DNA of 64,000 nt from Physcomitrium patens (lineage: Eukaryota > Streptophyta > Bryopsida > Funariales > Funariaceae). This document shows, in pieces, positions 35,672-48,022 of the stretch (the first letter of the stretch is position 1; every line of letters starts with the position of its first letter). The DNA lies in assembly GCF_000002425.4 (NCBI RefSeq), contig NC_037269.1, forward strand, positions 4,539,146 through 4,603,145, written 5' to 3'. The notes under the pieces are model-generated. The model ran no database searches. It was not told where the DNA came from and worked only from the letters and a program-made list of their open reading frames with translations. The translations under genes were made by a program, and so were the position numbers.

Positions 35672-37984
35672 CTCCTGGAACAAGTGAGCTGTTCTCGCAT
35701 GCGATGTAGTCACTGTACAATATGAAGGAAACCATTCACCACCAGATTGTTTCTGTCACTTAGTTTTCTACGTGCCATTGAAATTTACGGAAGCGATCTC
35801 CTTGTGACTTCCTTAGATGAACAAACAATTTAGGTTCAATTTGCTGCGTGAAATCAACTCCAGGGAACTGTGTTGATTCGTTCATATAGTCACACGTCGA
35901 GAGATCCGTGTGTGTGCGACGATTTACTGTGTCCCATCGCAGTCGGAGAAGAGAAGCTTCCGAACTCTAGCTCCAGTCGCTCTGCAACAAATCTGCAAGC
36001 TCATAGCAAAACGTTTACATGACAGTGTAGGTTTTGTCTACTGTAACCAGTTTGGAAGATGCGAGTTGAGTGAGACAACGACCAATCTGCTCGGTGTTAA
36101 AAATAGATGATGCATTCAGAGGAACAAGCTTAATAGCTGGATTATAATGTGCGCTGACGCTGAATATACAGAGCATGGACTCTTCCTAACCTCGACATTA
36201 CCAGTGGTAAGAAAGCAACAGTATGTGGTGAAAAACTATTCAGTGATTCATAAACTGGTAATTTAAGGATGAAGCGAATTGACTGCCATCGTGTGAAAGC
36301 ATGAATGAACAATCTATCGATGGACAAAAGTTCGGTGATCAGGATGGCATCATGCCACGTAAGATTGCCGAAGTGGAAAAATGTCTACCCATTTCATAAT
36401 ATTTCATACAAATTAGATTGCTATTCTACTCCATTAATGGTGAATGGACCCAGCACCTTTTAGCCCAATATGCAAAAATGAGTAGAAACCTAGGTGGAGA
36501 AGAAGGAACGGCGTTTTACCAACCACACCTTCCCCTCGCTGATCCCAAGAGCTTGTACTCACATGCAAGTTGCGACCCACCCCGCGCTTTCGCTTGGTCG
36601 GCCGCGCGGGCTGTGGTGCGATGCGTCGTGGACAGTCTAGCTTGGGTTTTCTTTTTGTTGTGACATGAGCTCTGCTTTGATGTCTCTGTATCGCTTCGCC
36701 GTGCCTGTTCAGTCCTCGTTACATGTGAAATCTGCTTACTCCGAGGTTTTCCTCAAGAGGTTTGGGTATGGCTTCTGTTCATGGTACGGTAACTCGTTGG
36801 CTGCATTCTGAGTTTGTAGAAGTGTAGGCTCTATGCGAGGGGGTCACTGTTGGATCTCTTTTCACCTTACTCAGGACTCGACGCAACTGTTGTGTAGATC
36901 GTGGTTTGAGTTGTGCTGCAGAACATAGTTTCTAGCTGTGGTTTGTGATGTATTGGTATGTGGTTGGGTTGTGGTCGGTATAGATCTTCCGGGTAATTGC
37001 TTACAGCAGGGAAGATTCATTGCTTCTGGTGTATTTTTGTTAGGGTATCTTCATTTGGGGGATGATGGTCGGTAATAATCGGTAGAGCTTATTCTTGCAG
37101 ATTGTAAATGACCTGCAGCCTTTTGTATCGTTTTTGCTATGGCTAACAGTCGATCGGAGCTGCCCATTGACTGCTTCAGTCTCTGTACTCCGCTGCAATG
37201 GGTATGACACAATCTCAGTCTAATTTGTAGATTTTTAGTTCCTTTGCAAGCTGTACACATGATACACTTAAAAATGTCTTGGCTATGCCCCTGATATCTG
37301 CATACCTGAATGTGAATGTTTGTGGTTTTCAGTAATTGGATGTGATGGAGTTGGGGGATGCTGGATATCCTTGAATTGCTTCGAATCACGGTTGTTGTGA
37401 TCGATCATGGTGTTCCTTGAACCGGAAATAAGCGACAATGCTTTATTGTGAACTAAAATTGCAGCAAAAGAACAGGATCATTATATATTTTCCTTACACT
37501 CTCTCCAGAATTAGTTTGGACATGAAGAGAAGCTTGGGTTTCAGTATGGGTCACTGACACCTTGGTTATTCTCAGGTGTGTATTTATGCAACACTGAATT
37601 CTCAGATGCGACTGGCACATTCTGCACTCTGTCACAATCTTGGATCATACTAAGAGATTAGCCTTCCTGTTTTCAGACAGCCGTGTTTCCTGCATCATTT
37701 CTCTTAAACCACTCACCGACATCCGCGTTATGTGTGTGTTGAGCATTGACCTGGCTTGACATGAATGGGGGGTTCACCTTAAGCGTTTTGACTTGATTGA
37801 ACGTCAAATGACCACGTTCTTGTCATCGATGAGGTCAATTTGAGATTATCCCAGGCAGACGTTCTATTACCAGGCACTGCATTGCCGACAACTACTAAAA
37901 ATTTGCGTGCCGCCAAATTATTGATTTCGCAATTTCATTGTTACTTCATGTTAGTTCAGTGGGTACAGCTGACGTATTTCAACT
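35672..37984. other. Spacer and probable 5' region of the kinase gene
   Basis: About 2.3 kb with no supported protein-coding gene. A GC-rich patch near 36,590-36,620 is followed by mixed T-rich sequence up to the kinase start. It may hold the kinase promoter and a leader with an intron; the longest frames (112 codons at 37,051-37,389 minus) have no motif. Confidence 0.35.
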
Positions 37985-40631
37985 ATGGGGTGCTTTGATT
38001 TTGTGCCAAAACGGCCCGAGTTTGAAGTGAAGTCTAAGGAGAAGAACATCCCCTCGGGTTCTGGAGAGGATAATGCATCAGCCGTGAATTCAGGTAGCTA
38101 TGGTCCATCGGATTCAAGCATCAAGGGTGATTTTGATGCTCTGTCGTCATCAGAGTCTGTTCTCATCAACCCTCCGGGTAACCAGTTTTCACAAAGTGGT
38201 TCACTTCGGAAACCAAACGATCTCAGAGATTTCACATTCCATGAGCTTAGATATGCAACTAAGAATTTTGATAGGAAAAGTCTCTTGGGAGAGGGCGGAT
38301 TCGGTCAAGTGTTCAAGGGCACAATTAGGCAGAAACAGAATTTTGGCGGAGGAGAAGAGAAAATAGATGTTGCCGTGAAACAACTGAATTCTCGGGGTGA
38401 ACAGGTATGTCTACCCGTGTAACACACATCATTATTAAAGTGTTACACTCGTTGGGCGTCATAGATGGATAATCTGGCTTGACTGACATCTTCGGGTTGA
38501 AAAGTTTTAGGGTTTTGATAGAATATTGTTACATGAAGGCCGAGGCAGACATTGAAAATGAGTTAGGTTATGATATGCTTGCCTAGCCCGTTCGTTCCCG
38601 TTTACAATGTCAGTAATGGGGTGAAAATCGATCGAGTCGCTGCCGCATGTAATCAAAGTGGAAATGCGTCAGCTTTTTATATTGTTTTTATGAGGTAATT
38701 GAGGCTGATTCTTTGTGTCGTGCTAATCGGTCTTTAACGGGGCTACTAATCAAGCAATAGTACATTCCTCTTAGGATTGAGATTTCGGTTTCGAAAGTGT
38801 AGTTAACTTCTTGAGAAGTATAGTGAGAGATTTTCTGAGTTAGAATATTATCCTCCGTGTACCAATTTCTTGCAGGGCCATAAGGAGTGGCTAGCGGAGG
38901 TGCATTTTTTGGGGCTGGTGGATTCCCCACATTTGGTGAAGCTCATAGGGTACTGTGCAGATGATACCGATGAAAGAGGAATTCAAAGATTGTTGGTGTA
39001 TGAGTTCATGCAAAATAAGGGTCTCGACGATCACTTGTTTCGACCGGGACCAAATTCTCTCTCGTGGCCCACAAGGGTAAAGATAATCTTGGGAGCAGCG
39101 CTAGGTCTTGCCTACTTGCACGAAGATATGGAGTTCCAAGTAAGTAGCAAATCATATTTGGTTGGATTTCTAAAATTAGAGGAAGCTTCTCAACAGGATT
39201 TTCCGGAGAATGTTGGATATTGCCTGCTGACTAGATTTACTTATTTTTGAGTTACATTATGCAATGATTTGATTTACTTCAGCTGATGCTATGCAAGCAA
39301 GTATAGTTTTGAAGGAAAGCTCGCATCAAATCTTAAAGATCCTAGCAAATGCCTTGCGTTGCCATGTAGTTATTGATAAGTTTACAATTGGTTTCATGAT
39401 ATGTTTGACGGTTTTCTAGATCATTTTTCGTGACTTCAAGACTTCAAATGTGTTATTGGACGAAGATTTTAACTCAAAGCTGTCAGATTTTGGGCTTGCT
39501 AGACATGGTCCTCAAGAAGGCTACAGTTATGTCTCTACTGCGGTAAGACGGTGTTCCCATCTCCTTTTGAGTTCACATAGCTTGGTTGATTTGGAACTGA
39601 TATGCAATGATGTTCAACGAACTAAAGTGATTAGCGTAACATAAATCGACCTGCTAGCTGAGGCTTGAGATTATAACCCAAATTGTTAATATTTAAAGAC
39701 GATGTTGTAGGATGGTTGGCAAAAAGTTAAGTCTAGTCTGGATTGGGTGGTGTAGATAGTTGGCACAGCAGGATATGCGGCACCGGAGTACATACAGACA
39801 GGTCATCTCACTATGAAGAGTGATGTGTGGAGCTTCGGCATTGTCATGCTGGAGGTGCTAACTGGAAGAAGAGTCATGGATAGAAATCGGCCAAGGAATG
39901 AACAGAGATTAGTAGAATGGGCGAGACCCTTCGTCAATGACCATCACAAACTCTATCAAATAGTTGATCCTGCTCTAAACAACAACTATCCAGCTAGAGT
40001 AGTGCAGAAATTTGCGCAGCTAGCGTATCAATGTCTAAACAAGGTTCCAAAAAGTAGACCAAGGATGAGTGACGTAGTGGAAAAGCTGAAGATTGTGCAA
40101 GAGAGAACCCTTCACTGGGAATCTACGCCCTCTCAATCTCCGTTACATAAGGGCAGGGTGTCAACAGAGTCTCGGTCTTTGAGCGCTTCACAAGAACTTT
40201 CAAGACCATCCAAAGGAAGTCCCATAGGTCTACCCCTTGGCTTGTCAGGTATCCAAATCGGCAAACCAACAAAGTCTGGCTCAGAAGTATTCGGTAATGT
40301 AGATGTATCACATCGAATATCAAATCTGATTTCAGAAGGTTCGAGCCATTCTCCAAAGTCTGTTGGCACATCAGCAGCAGGAAGTTCAACGGCAGCCAAT
40401 ATAGAAGGGGAGAAACACACTCTTGGAAAAGCTGGGAAGGAGCCGAACTTGGTGGAGAATGTCGTTGAGGGACGAAAGCATGAGGACTCGTCTGGAGGTA
40501 ATCCAATAGCTACATCAGATACTGCAAAGAAAAGATCACGAGCAGGCCTTGACAGATTGGCAAGAATGAGTCGAGAGAGTGGCCGGTTTAATTGGATTCC
40601 GCGGCTTTCCTTCTCCACTAACGCCCATTAG
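37985..40631 (+). CDS. Receptor-like cytoplasmic kinase, RLCK-VII (PBL19/PCRK-like)
   Basis: Ser/Thr protein kinase without an extracellular domain. Four exons: 37,985-38,404, 38,876-39,139, 39,420-39,542 and 39,756-40,631, giving 560 residues, all introns in phase 0. The start MGCF offers Gly2 for myristoylation and Cys3 for palmitoylation, so plasma-membrane attachment is likely. Kinase domain about residues 83-385: glycine loop GEGGFG (102-107), ATP lysine K132 (VAVK), catalytic D233 in FRDFKTSN, an RD kinase, DFG at 251-253, activation segment [10 protein letters not shown]. The stretch [13 protein letters not shown] and the insert [17 protein letters not shown] resemble the Arabidopsis PBL19/PCRK group, which relays pattern-triggered immune receptor signals. 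A Ser-rich tail of about 175 residues of low complexity follows, longer than in many relatives. Orthology is inferred by memory of the family, not by search. Confidence 0.92.
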
Positions 40632-41988
40632 TGTAACTTGGGGTTGATGGGATGTCGGGTGCACTGCATGTGACAAATGTCTTGGCAGTGAATTACATAA
40701 TACTTTACCATAAGCTGGTTGTTCAAGATGTACAAGACATATTGACACATGACAGACTAACATTAATCTATTGTTAGATTTGTTAATTCTTTGTACAGTA
40801 ACTGGGTGTCCAAGGATTTACTGTAAGTTAACATGTGTTCTCTGGCTTATGTTTGTCCGGGATTCATGTCAGTGACTGGATCCCTTGCATTTAGCGAGTG
40901 AAAAGTGCCATCAGCATAAGCTAACTTTTCTGAGTAGAATATCAGCATCAGCACAGTTTTTAAACGAATTTGGGTGTAGCAGTGACCCGTATTTACTGAT
41001 TGAAGAACATTCCATGAATGAACTAAATTCAAGCGCAAAGTTATACGCTCCATCTGGAAGGGTGATTATACACATACACAGAAAGAGTAAACCAAGTTAC
41101 ATCAAATACAGGATCTGTACATCCTCGCAAGGCCGAGCCACAAAGGCCTAGATTGCGCAGGCCCTCATGCCTTTTCAGTAAGTTACAATTTACTAATTAT
41201 GCATACCTTGAAAAAATATCCTGACACTTTCTAATTTTAATTTCAGAAAAAATCTATCAATGCAACTGAATGCTGGTGGTTGGCTGCAAGAACGGCAGCT
41301 GCAGTATGCATTTGGATGCCTTCTCTTCTGCTCAGTGTTGCATGTACCCTGCACACTTCAACACCAATTAGAAGGCATCCGAAAATACTCCAAAAGACTC
41401 AAGATTATCTTCCGGAAATTGCTGGACCTTAAAGCCAAATGTATTTCTTCAATTTGGAAACCAATGTCTACTGCTTCGTCTGCAGTCTCCTAGTGAAAAC
41501 CCATCGCAGGGACAGCTCCAACTCTCCGCTAAATCAACTTCGGATATCTCGCAAACTACAGTGCTCATAAGATCCCATCCTGAACGTGAAACTGCCTACT
41601 GTTGGCAATGTGTTCTGAGATAATAGAAACGATGGCTCTCCAGCTCTCCAGCGCTCCATGAGCAATTATGAACGCCCCAAGTGATCATGCCATGTATTTG
41701 TTACTCTAACGACCATACAAGAAACAAAGACCAATCAAACGTTACTAACGACCAAAACCGTGAACATGCTTGGAAATGTCATTGGGACTCTATCTGTCGG
41801 TAATCGAACTCTTGGACCACCTCATACATGTCGTCCAACTTCATTTATGCTACAACAAAAACTCCTACATGCCGTTGCCAAATCATCTTTGGGAGGAAAA
41901 CATCAGCTATTCAAGGAAAGAAAGAACCAAACCCAGGCCCAAACACGTACGTTTACAACAGAAAGCTGTCGCATCTTCCCTTCTGACC
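40632..41988. other. Spacer between the convergent kinase and Sm protein E genes
   Basis: Holds the 3' flanks of two genes that point at each other. No independent gene seen; frames here (for example 40,885-41,151 plus) lack motifs. Confidence 0.4.
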
Positions 41989-42252
41989 TTACTTCCCAGT
42001 ATTCATCATAAGCGTAATGTTGTCCCCCTTGAGCAATATCCGACCTAATGGCTTCCGCGTGTTCTTCTTGAGCGAGACTTCCTCAGCCTCCTCGAGCACC
42101 AAGTTCATGTACTCATCGAACCCAATGATGCGGCCCTCAATGCGCATATCCTTCTGCTCAAAGAGCCATATCTGAATCCTGGACTTACTCTGCAGAAAAC
42201 GAAATATAAGATTGATGGGCTGGGTCATAATCCGCTGCACCTTGGTCGCCAT
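41989..42252 (-). CDS. SmE: Small nuclear ribonucleoprotein E (Sm core protein)
   Basis: 87-residue Sm-fold protein, one of the seven that form the ring on U1, U2, U4 and U5 snRNAs in the spliceosome. It opens [20 protein letters not shown] and continues [20 protein letters not shown], the Sm1 motif; [16 protein letters not shown] is the Sm2 motif at the end. Length and sequence match plant SmE almost throughout (usual length about 88). The start is taken at 42,252 because it matches the family N-terminus; the frame stays open 44 codons further upstream, probably leader. The coding region has no intron, whereas plant SmE genes usually have some, so it may be a retrocopy. A pyrimidine tract followed by AG just upstream (about 42,275-42,290, minus sense) could be a leader intron acceptor. 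Two telo-boxes lie upstream. Confidence 0.92.
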   Translation of the reverse strand: MATKVQRIMTQPINLIFRFLQSKSRIQIWLFEQKDMRIEGRIIGFDEYMNLVLEEAEEVSLKKNTRKPLGRILLKGDNITLMMNTGK

Positions 42253-42413
42253 TGCGTCAGACTTTCCAAAGATACCTTTTACTAGGAAAGAAAAATAACG
42301 GGTAAGCTGACAAATGAGAAGTTGCAAAAGGAAGCTTTCCACTGTTGTAGCGTCTGCAAAATCCAATGGCTGTACCGAGGCCAAGCAAAGTAGCGAAAAA
42401 TAAGTAAACCTTA

Positions 42414-42422
42414 TTAGGGTTT
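42414..42422 (-). promoter_or_regulatory. Telo-box upstream of SmE
   Basis: AAACCCTAA in gene sense, about 160 bases before the SmE start codon. In plants this box is common in promoters or leaders of ribosomal-protein and RNA-processing genes. Confidence 0.55.
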
Positions 42423-42513
42423 TGCACGTAATGTTGGTCAGCCTTATTGGTCAAAACTCGACACGTTGGTCTGTTTCGTGGAAATTCAATGCCATTACAG
42501 CAAAAATAACTAT

Positions 42514-42523
42514 TTTAGGGTTT
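42514..42523 (-). promoter_or_regulatory. Second telo-box upstream of SmE
   Basis: AAACCCTAAA in gene sense, 100 bases further upstream than the first. Two boxes in one short promoter fit a housekeeping RNA-processing gene. Confidence 0.55.
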
Positions 42524-43207
42524 ACGAAACAACGAAGTATATCCAACTTGATGAGTGGAATAGGGCATGCTTTTTGGGCACGCCTTGTACATTGCAACTC
42601 TAGTAACATACTCAGAATATCATTTAGAAGGTGAGAAAATTATTCTTTGCTAAAGAAGGAAGACATGTGAATTACTATCGTATTTTTCAATGTTCTTTTT
42701 GCCTTTAGCTATCGTGGGATGCTTTATCTCTTGGCGCATTTTTTGAAATCTGTGTTAATTCATCTCCCACAGGACAAGGCCTCTAAAAGTCCCAATTACG
42801 AGAAGTGTAAAAAAATTAATTTCTTATCTCTACATACAATACTGTAGAAAAAATAGCATTTTAATATTTTATTTACTATTATTATTATTATTATTATTAT
42901 TATTTTGAGGACCTTTGGATTTATTTATCTAAATATAGGACCAGCTAGGAAACCTTCTTAATTTAAACCAATAAAAATATTCAAAAGTTGAGTCCTCTCA
43001 CTTTGTCCCCTAAGTATAAAGTGTTCTGTATCCAAGTATAACCGTTTACATTGAAATCCTGACCACAAAATGAGAAGACAACTCCACGTGGAATACACAT
43101 CGACGCACTTCAAAAAGAGAATGAAAAAGCATGCGGAGAAGAGGGCGATTCTGTGTGGAACGGCCCTCCATCGTCCTTGGCGAAAGCACGAACTCGGGCT
43201 CACTTGC
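42524..43207. other. Spacer between SmE and the GST gene
   Basis: AT-rich, with a (TTA)n microsatellite at about 42,876-42,904. It holds the SmE promoter and the 3' flank of the GST gene. No gene seen. Confidence 0.45.
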
Positions 43208-44282
43208 TCACTCCAGCGATGGCGCGTTATCCCAATCCAGTTGCAACAGCTTTTGAAATCCTGGGCGTTCGGTGATGGCATCGGTGTAAGCCCACACATA
43301 AGGGTGATGCCGAAGAACCTCCGCCTTCATAATCTTCACTTGGTACAAGTAGGGGGTGTGGCAGGCATCGGCAAAGTTGTACTCATCGCCGGTGAGATAC
43401 TTGCTGCCCTTTACGAGATGGGCCTCGTACACGTCCAACACCTTGACCAGCGCCGCGGTGCAAGACGCCACCAGCTCTTCGTCCAGAGGGCGGTTCAAGG
43501 CGCCGGCCACGTATAGCTCCTTCAGCATAGGCGCTAGAGGCGGGTACAAGACGTGGGCCTCCGTCTCAACCCACTGGTTGATGGCTGCTCTTTCCTTCAA
43601 TGTCCTGCCCATATTCGGCGCCCCTTGGCCTTCGTACTTCTCAGCTATGTATCGCGCTATGGCGCGTGACTCTGCAACACAAGGCACAAGGCACAAGGCA
43701 CAATTCAGGACTTCCGACTTTGTGGAAGTCGGAACTTTCAGAAGGTCCGGTATCAGCCAGGTAGCGTTCTCACCATAGATCTTGACGTCGCCATCCTCGA
43801 GGTATGGAATTAGTCCAAAGGGCTGCAGGCATAGTCACACCACAGACAACGAAGCACATGGTTTAGCGGCTGCAGCAAGCTCGCAAGCGCAGTGTACACA
43901 ATCGCCCAATTCTACCAAGTATTTCCGAGCAAGATATCCTTACATGCTTCGCCAAGAAGTTGGGTTTGTCATTGTCGTGAGTGAACAAGTTCACATGAAC
44001 CAACTCCAGTTCTTTTTCAGTGCCCGCCTACAAAAAATATAACACACGACGTATAAGACCATGCTGAGCAAGTCCAGGAACTCAATTTCAGCTGCTTTAG
44101 CAAAGTCAATTTCTGTTCCACCAAGAAAATTGCTGCACCAACGCACACAAACATTCACAACCGAGAACAAGCACACGAAAAAAGTCCCAAGTAGAACTGC
44201 GTGCATCATCAACCTCGAAGAGCGGCACAATGGCGCGCTGCACATTGAAAATGTTCTTCATGCCATACAACTTCATCACCAT
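43208..44282 (-). CDS. Glutathione S-transferase, phi-like
   Basis: Cytosolic glutathione transferase. Four exons on the minus strand: 44,214-44,282, 43,944-44,027, 43,774-43,822 and 43,208-43,671, giving 221 residues, normal for the class. The thioredoxin-like N-domain opens MVMKLYGMKNIFNVQRAIV; the glutathione site follows in HPFGLIPYLEDGD and YESRAIARYIAEKYEGQG. The C-terminal helical domain includes WVETEAHVLYPPLAPMLKEL and YLTGDEYNFADACHTPYLY, the conserved folding motif. The phi-class catalytic serine, expected in the loop after the first strand (SxxTRR-type motif), is not there: the loop reads KNIFNVQR. The enzyme may use another residue or act as a binding protein. Three introns are more than the two usual in phi genes. 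An in-frame Met 16 codons upstream is less like the family start. Roles in detoxification or peroxide stress are typical of the family. Confidence 0.9.
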
Positions 44283-46180
44283 GGCCGCTGGATTCCTGCG
44301 TGGAGGCAGTGCCGGTAGGATCCTCGACACTAGTCCGCTTCAACACCTGCGACCAACCTGTATCTTCTTACAGTGCTCACCCTACTTCGACGAATAGATT
44401 CCAGTGGAATTCTTGATGGCTTGAAATGCAGTTCGAAATGGAAAGAGCTGCCTTTGAGCCGTGTAGACAATGTCATCGGCGCTGCAGCTCTGATCCAGTA
44501 ACGTTGTGATTCCGTCACAGCTGAGTTCAAAGATTTCTCTCCTATTGTGTGTTGATAGGCTAGAATTCAACGTGCTGATCAGAGAGTAAAGCATGTGGGG
44601 CAACGCTGTAGCCCCCATTTTGTTATTGTTCTGATAAAAACATGGTTATCACATGCTTGGTTTGGGCTCCATGAAGGCGTCTTCCTTGGACGAAGTCAAC
44701 AGTGCGTGTACACTGCGTCAGCATCACGTATGCCAGTGAAAAGCTTGAAATATTGTCAGTTAGACTCTCATTAGCAGTATGCCATGTACATTCTTTTGCT
44801 TGCTCTTATTGCAACTAAGGAGGGGGATAGATGTTGCAATTTTGTGAAAGCCGTCAATGAAGTCTAAGATACAGAGGTGGAGTGAGTTAATTACGAAGCA
44901 TTTTGAAGTAGGTTTAGGACTTAGGTGCCATAATATGGATAAAGAGACAAGACAAGAAATACTTTAGACCTCCTTTATTCCTTGTGTTCTGAATAATCTT
45001 GTTCCCAATTCAATATATAATGATTCTTGTATCACAATATATAAGTTTTATTTATTTTTTTATTAAGTTAACTTAAAATATCACAAAAATGTAAAATTTT
45101 TAGAATTAAATATTAATCTAAACTTCAAGTTGTTTGAAGTTGTAATAATAGCTTTTTGAAATCAAAATACTATTTAATATTATAAATTACATTAGTGTTT
45201 TGATTCAATTTGTTTGTGTTTTTGTTTGTTTGTTTGTTTGTTCTTTTTTTTGTCTTTTTATTTTCATTTATTATTATTATTTTATTTTAATATTTTTTTT
45301 CATTTTTTTTTCATTTTTTTTTTATAAATCAATATGCATATATAAAATTCTAATAACATCATAAATTTGTATATGGTTTGTATTTTATAATTAAAATTTT
45401 ATATTAATATTAATATTAATATATATATATATATATATATATATTGGTTATAATACCAGATACAATATAAATATAATATTGATATATGTATGGATACAAT
45501 GTTAAAGATCGTACGAAGTGGTCATTGATTGATGCCAGATATCATCATTCAATTATTGATACAAGGTATTGGAATGTAAGTACCGCTAGCCTTAATCATC
45601 ATGGTAAGATTGTTGTAATATGATTTTAGCTTAGATTCCAATTTGTATTTTTATTTATTTATTTATTTATTTTTCTTTCTTTCTTTCTTTTTTACCTTTT
45701 TATTGGAAAAGCTTGAAGCTTTGAAGGTGGTGGCAACTAGTCAAAGTTGAGTGTTTGTTTTGTTACTTTGTTTTGTTCTTGTTCTCTGATAGGGCTAAGC
45801 CTTGTTGCATCCTATTCTTTCTTTTGCCTCAATGTAAGTGTTGCAGTGTAGTATATAGAGTAGCAGTAAGAGAGGTACTATAATATTTGGTTCATCATCT
45901 TTTTTGTAGAATTGCCAAATCATATCATTAGAGCTTTGTAGTTGCATAAAATCTATAGTTGAGCCTTAATCTCCTTCTATCTTTGTTCTTGTATTGGAAG
46001 AGCTTCTATATTGTTGTTTTGGTTGATCTTTTATAGTTTAAATTTTTTATAGATACTATTGTAGCAACATTTGGAAGATGTTGTGGTACAATGTTGTGAA
46101 AATTGTCATCAAATTGATGGATATTTTATTTCTTAGATATATGCCCTTACATTAGAAAGGTAATTTTGTGCCCGAGCATT
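44283..46180. other. Spacer upstream of the GST gene
   Basis: The first 350 bases are the probable GST promoter and leader; a 78-codon minus frame at 44,382-44,618 (starting MGATALPHMLYSLIS) has no recognised motif. From about 45,000 the sequence is AT-rich, with T-runs, a (TA)n tract at about 45,419-45,444 and (TTTA)n/(TTTC)n near 45,645-45,690. No gene seen. Confidence 0.4.
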
Positions 46181-47301
46181 TATTAAGGACAAAAATTCTA
46201 TGAAAGAAAATAAAAAAGAGAGACTTTCTCAAAAAAATATGAAAAATTTAAAATAAAAAAATATATATATTAAAAAAATTAGAATGGTTATTGTCAAAAG
46301 ATAAGAAAACTAGAAACTTCTTGAAACTAGACTTGAAATAAGAAAGGAGTTGACAAGAGTGAATAAGGTTTATTTTTTTGCCTCTGTATATACTATCTAT
46401 CTAAGACCTAAGTAACGACATTCTATAAGATCTCTAAAACCTGTTGACTTTGTACGACATATATCTTAACTTGCAAGGTAAAATTTCTACATAAGTGCTA
46501 TATGATTAGCTTGTGTCATGGATATATATACATGTAAACCAATAATTACCTATATGATTAGATAAAAGTAGATAAAAGTAAGTTAATTTCATAATGATTA
46601 AAATAAAAGTAGATTAATTCTTTAAAGTTTTCTATAAAAGCTTCCTAAAAGCTTTATAGATGCTACTTTGTCTTTATAGGTATCTATAATTAATTTTTTA
46701 GGTTAGAAACATGGTCAACAAGTTGGTCATGTACCACACATATTGGTAGCTTAAAGAATAAGCTAACTATGTAGCTTACACATAGAAAACTTGCCTTGTA
46801 AGCTAAAGCATGTGTCTTGCAAAGTCAACACATATTAAAGGTCCTATAAAACATTGTCATGTAGCTCTTAATTAGATAACATATATAGAGGCAAAAGTGA
46901 AGCCCTCTTCACTCTTGTCAATTCTTTTCTTGTTTCTAGTGTAGATTTAAGAGTCTCTAGTTTCTTTGTCTTTTGGCAATAGCCATTCTAATTTCTTTTT
47001 AATAAATATACTACTTTATTGTTATTTTGTCACTTTTTTTTTAACATAGATTTTCTAGTTTTATGTATCTTCTTCCAATTCATGTCTTTGACAGCTTGTT
47101 CTATAGGCTAGTATTATATATAATACGTGATTAACTTGTTGATCAAGTTTCTAACATATCAATCAATTCCACATATATATAAAATCAAAGCAACATCTAT
47201 GAAGCTTCTTTAGAAGAAATTATGAAATTAATCTATTTTTATCTAATTCTAAATATTTATATAATCTGTATTATAATTATAATAAATATATGTCCATGAT
47301 A
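46181..47301 (-). repeat. Left (3') LTR of element E, split by a solo LTR
   Basis: LTR pieces 46,181-46,513 and 47,099-47,301 flank the solo LTR and its target duplication GCTTG. The joined pieces have the order of the other LTRs, ending CCATGATA before TTATCTCCTCTTTTAG, the complement of the polypurine tract. Confidence 0.72.
46514..47093 (+). mobile_element. Inverted solo LTR of the same gypsy family
   Basis: 580-bp LTR in the opposite orientation to every other element here. It starts TGTCATGG and ends CTTTGACA, flanked by a perfect GCTTG duplication (46,509-46,513 and 47,094-47,098). Solo LTRs are left when the two LTRs of one element recombine. It contains the TATA region and the GCAATAGCCATTC block typical of the family, in reverse. 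Confidence 0.85.
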
Positions 47302-48022
47302 TTATCTCCTCTTTTAGAAACGAGTTCCACAAAGAGTAGTGATTACATGTTGAAGAAGTATAAGATGTACTGAATTATATTTGCCATGTACTTTGATCTT
47401 TGTTTCCCTTAAAGGTAGTTGATAGATATTTTTTTCAAACATATCCTAAAAATCTTAATATTTACTAAGAATGCTATTTGAAGTTTTTATACCATTAGAA
47501 ACAAGTGCGATATAAATGACATAAGATGATCCTTCTTTTATAGCACTTTAATTATTATACTCTTAATTACTACACTCTTAATTATACTTTCAAAAAATTC
47601 AAGACTACAAGAAATCCAATCTATTTGACGATTGTACTTTTTTTTATCCACAATAAATCTAAAATAACTGAATTAGAAAGAAATTTAATAATATTAAAAA
47701 TTACAAAGCTAGTATGACCATTAATTATTACTTCTAGAAGAAATTTTTCATGAATAATGTCTCCAAAGGATAATAGATGACAATCTATGACTTCTATAAG
47801 AACAAATTTTGTTTTTTTTATTAAAGATATATTATATCTTTTAAAAAATTTTTTTTTATCTAAAAACAAGGTGAGGCTCCAAAATCTAGCAAGACAAAGG
47901 CTTTGTGATGTTTAGGTCCTAAATTGATATCTATTGTAAAACAAGGAGAAGGTTTTGAGAAGAGAATAGGTCTTTCATTAGATATTGTGCCAAGTTCTAG
48001 GTGCAAGGTTTCTAGTGTAGGT

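Noticed and set aside
40123-40618. Minus-strand frames of 127 and 161 codons
   Set aside because: Antisense to the Ser-rich tail exon of the kinase gene, whose composition favours open antisense frames.
42253-42384. 44-codon N-terminal extension of SmE
   Set aside because: Not present in the family; more likely leader, with a possible intron acceptor inside.
43070-43778. Plus-strand frames of 148 and 140 codons over the GST gene
   Set aside because: Antisense to the GST exons, which carry the family motifs.
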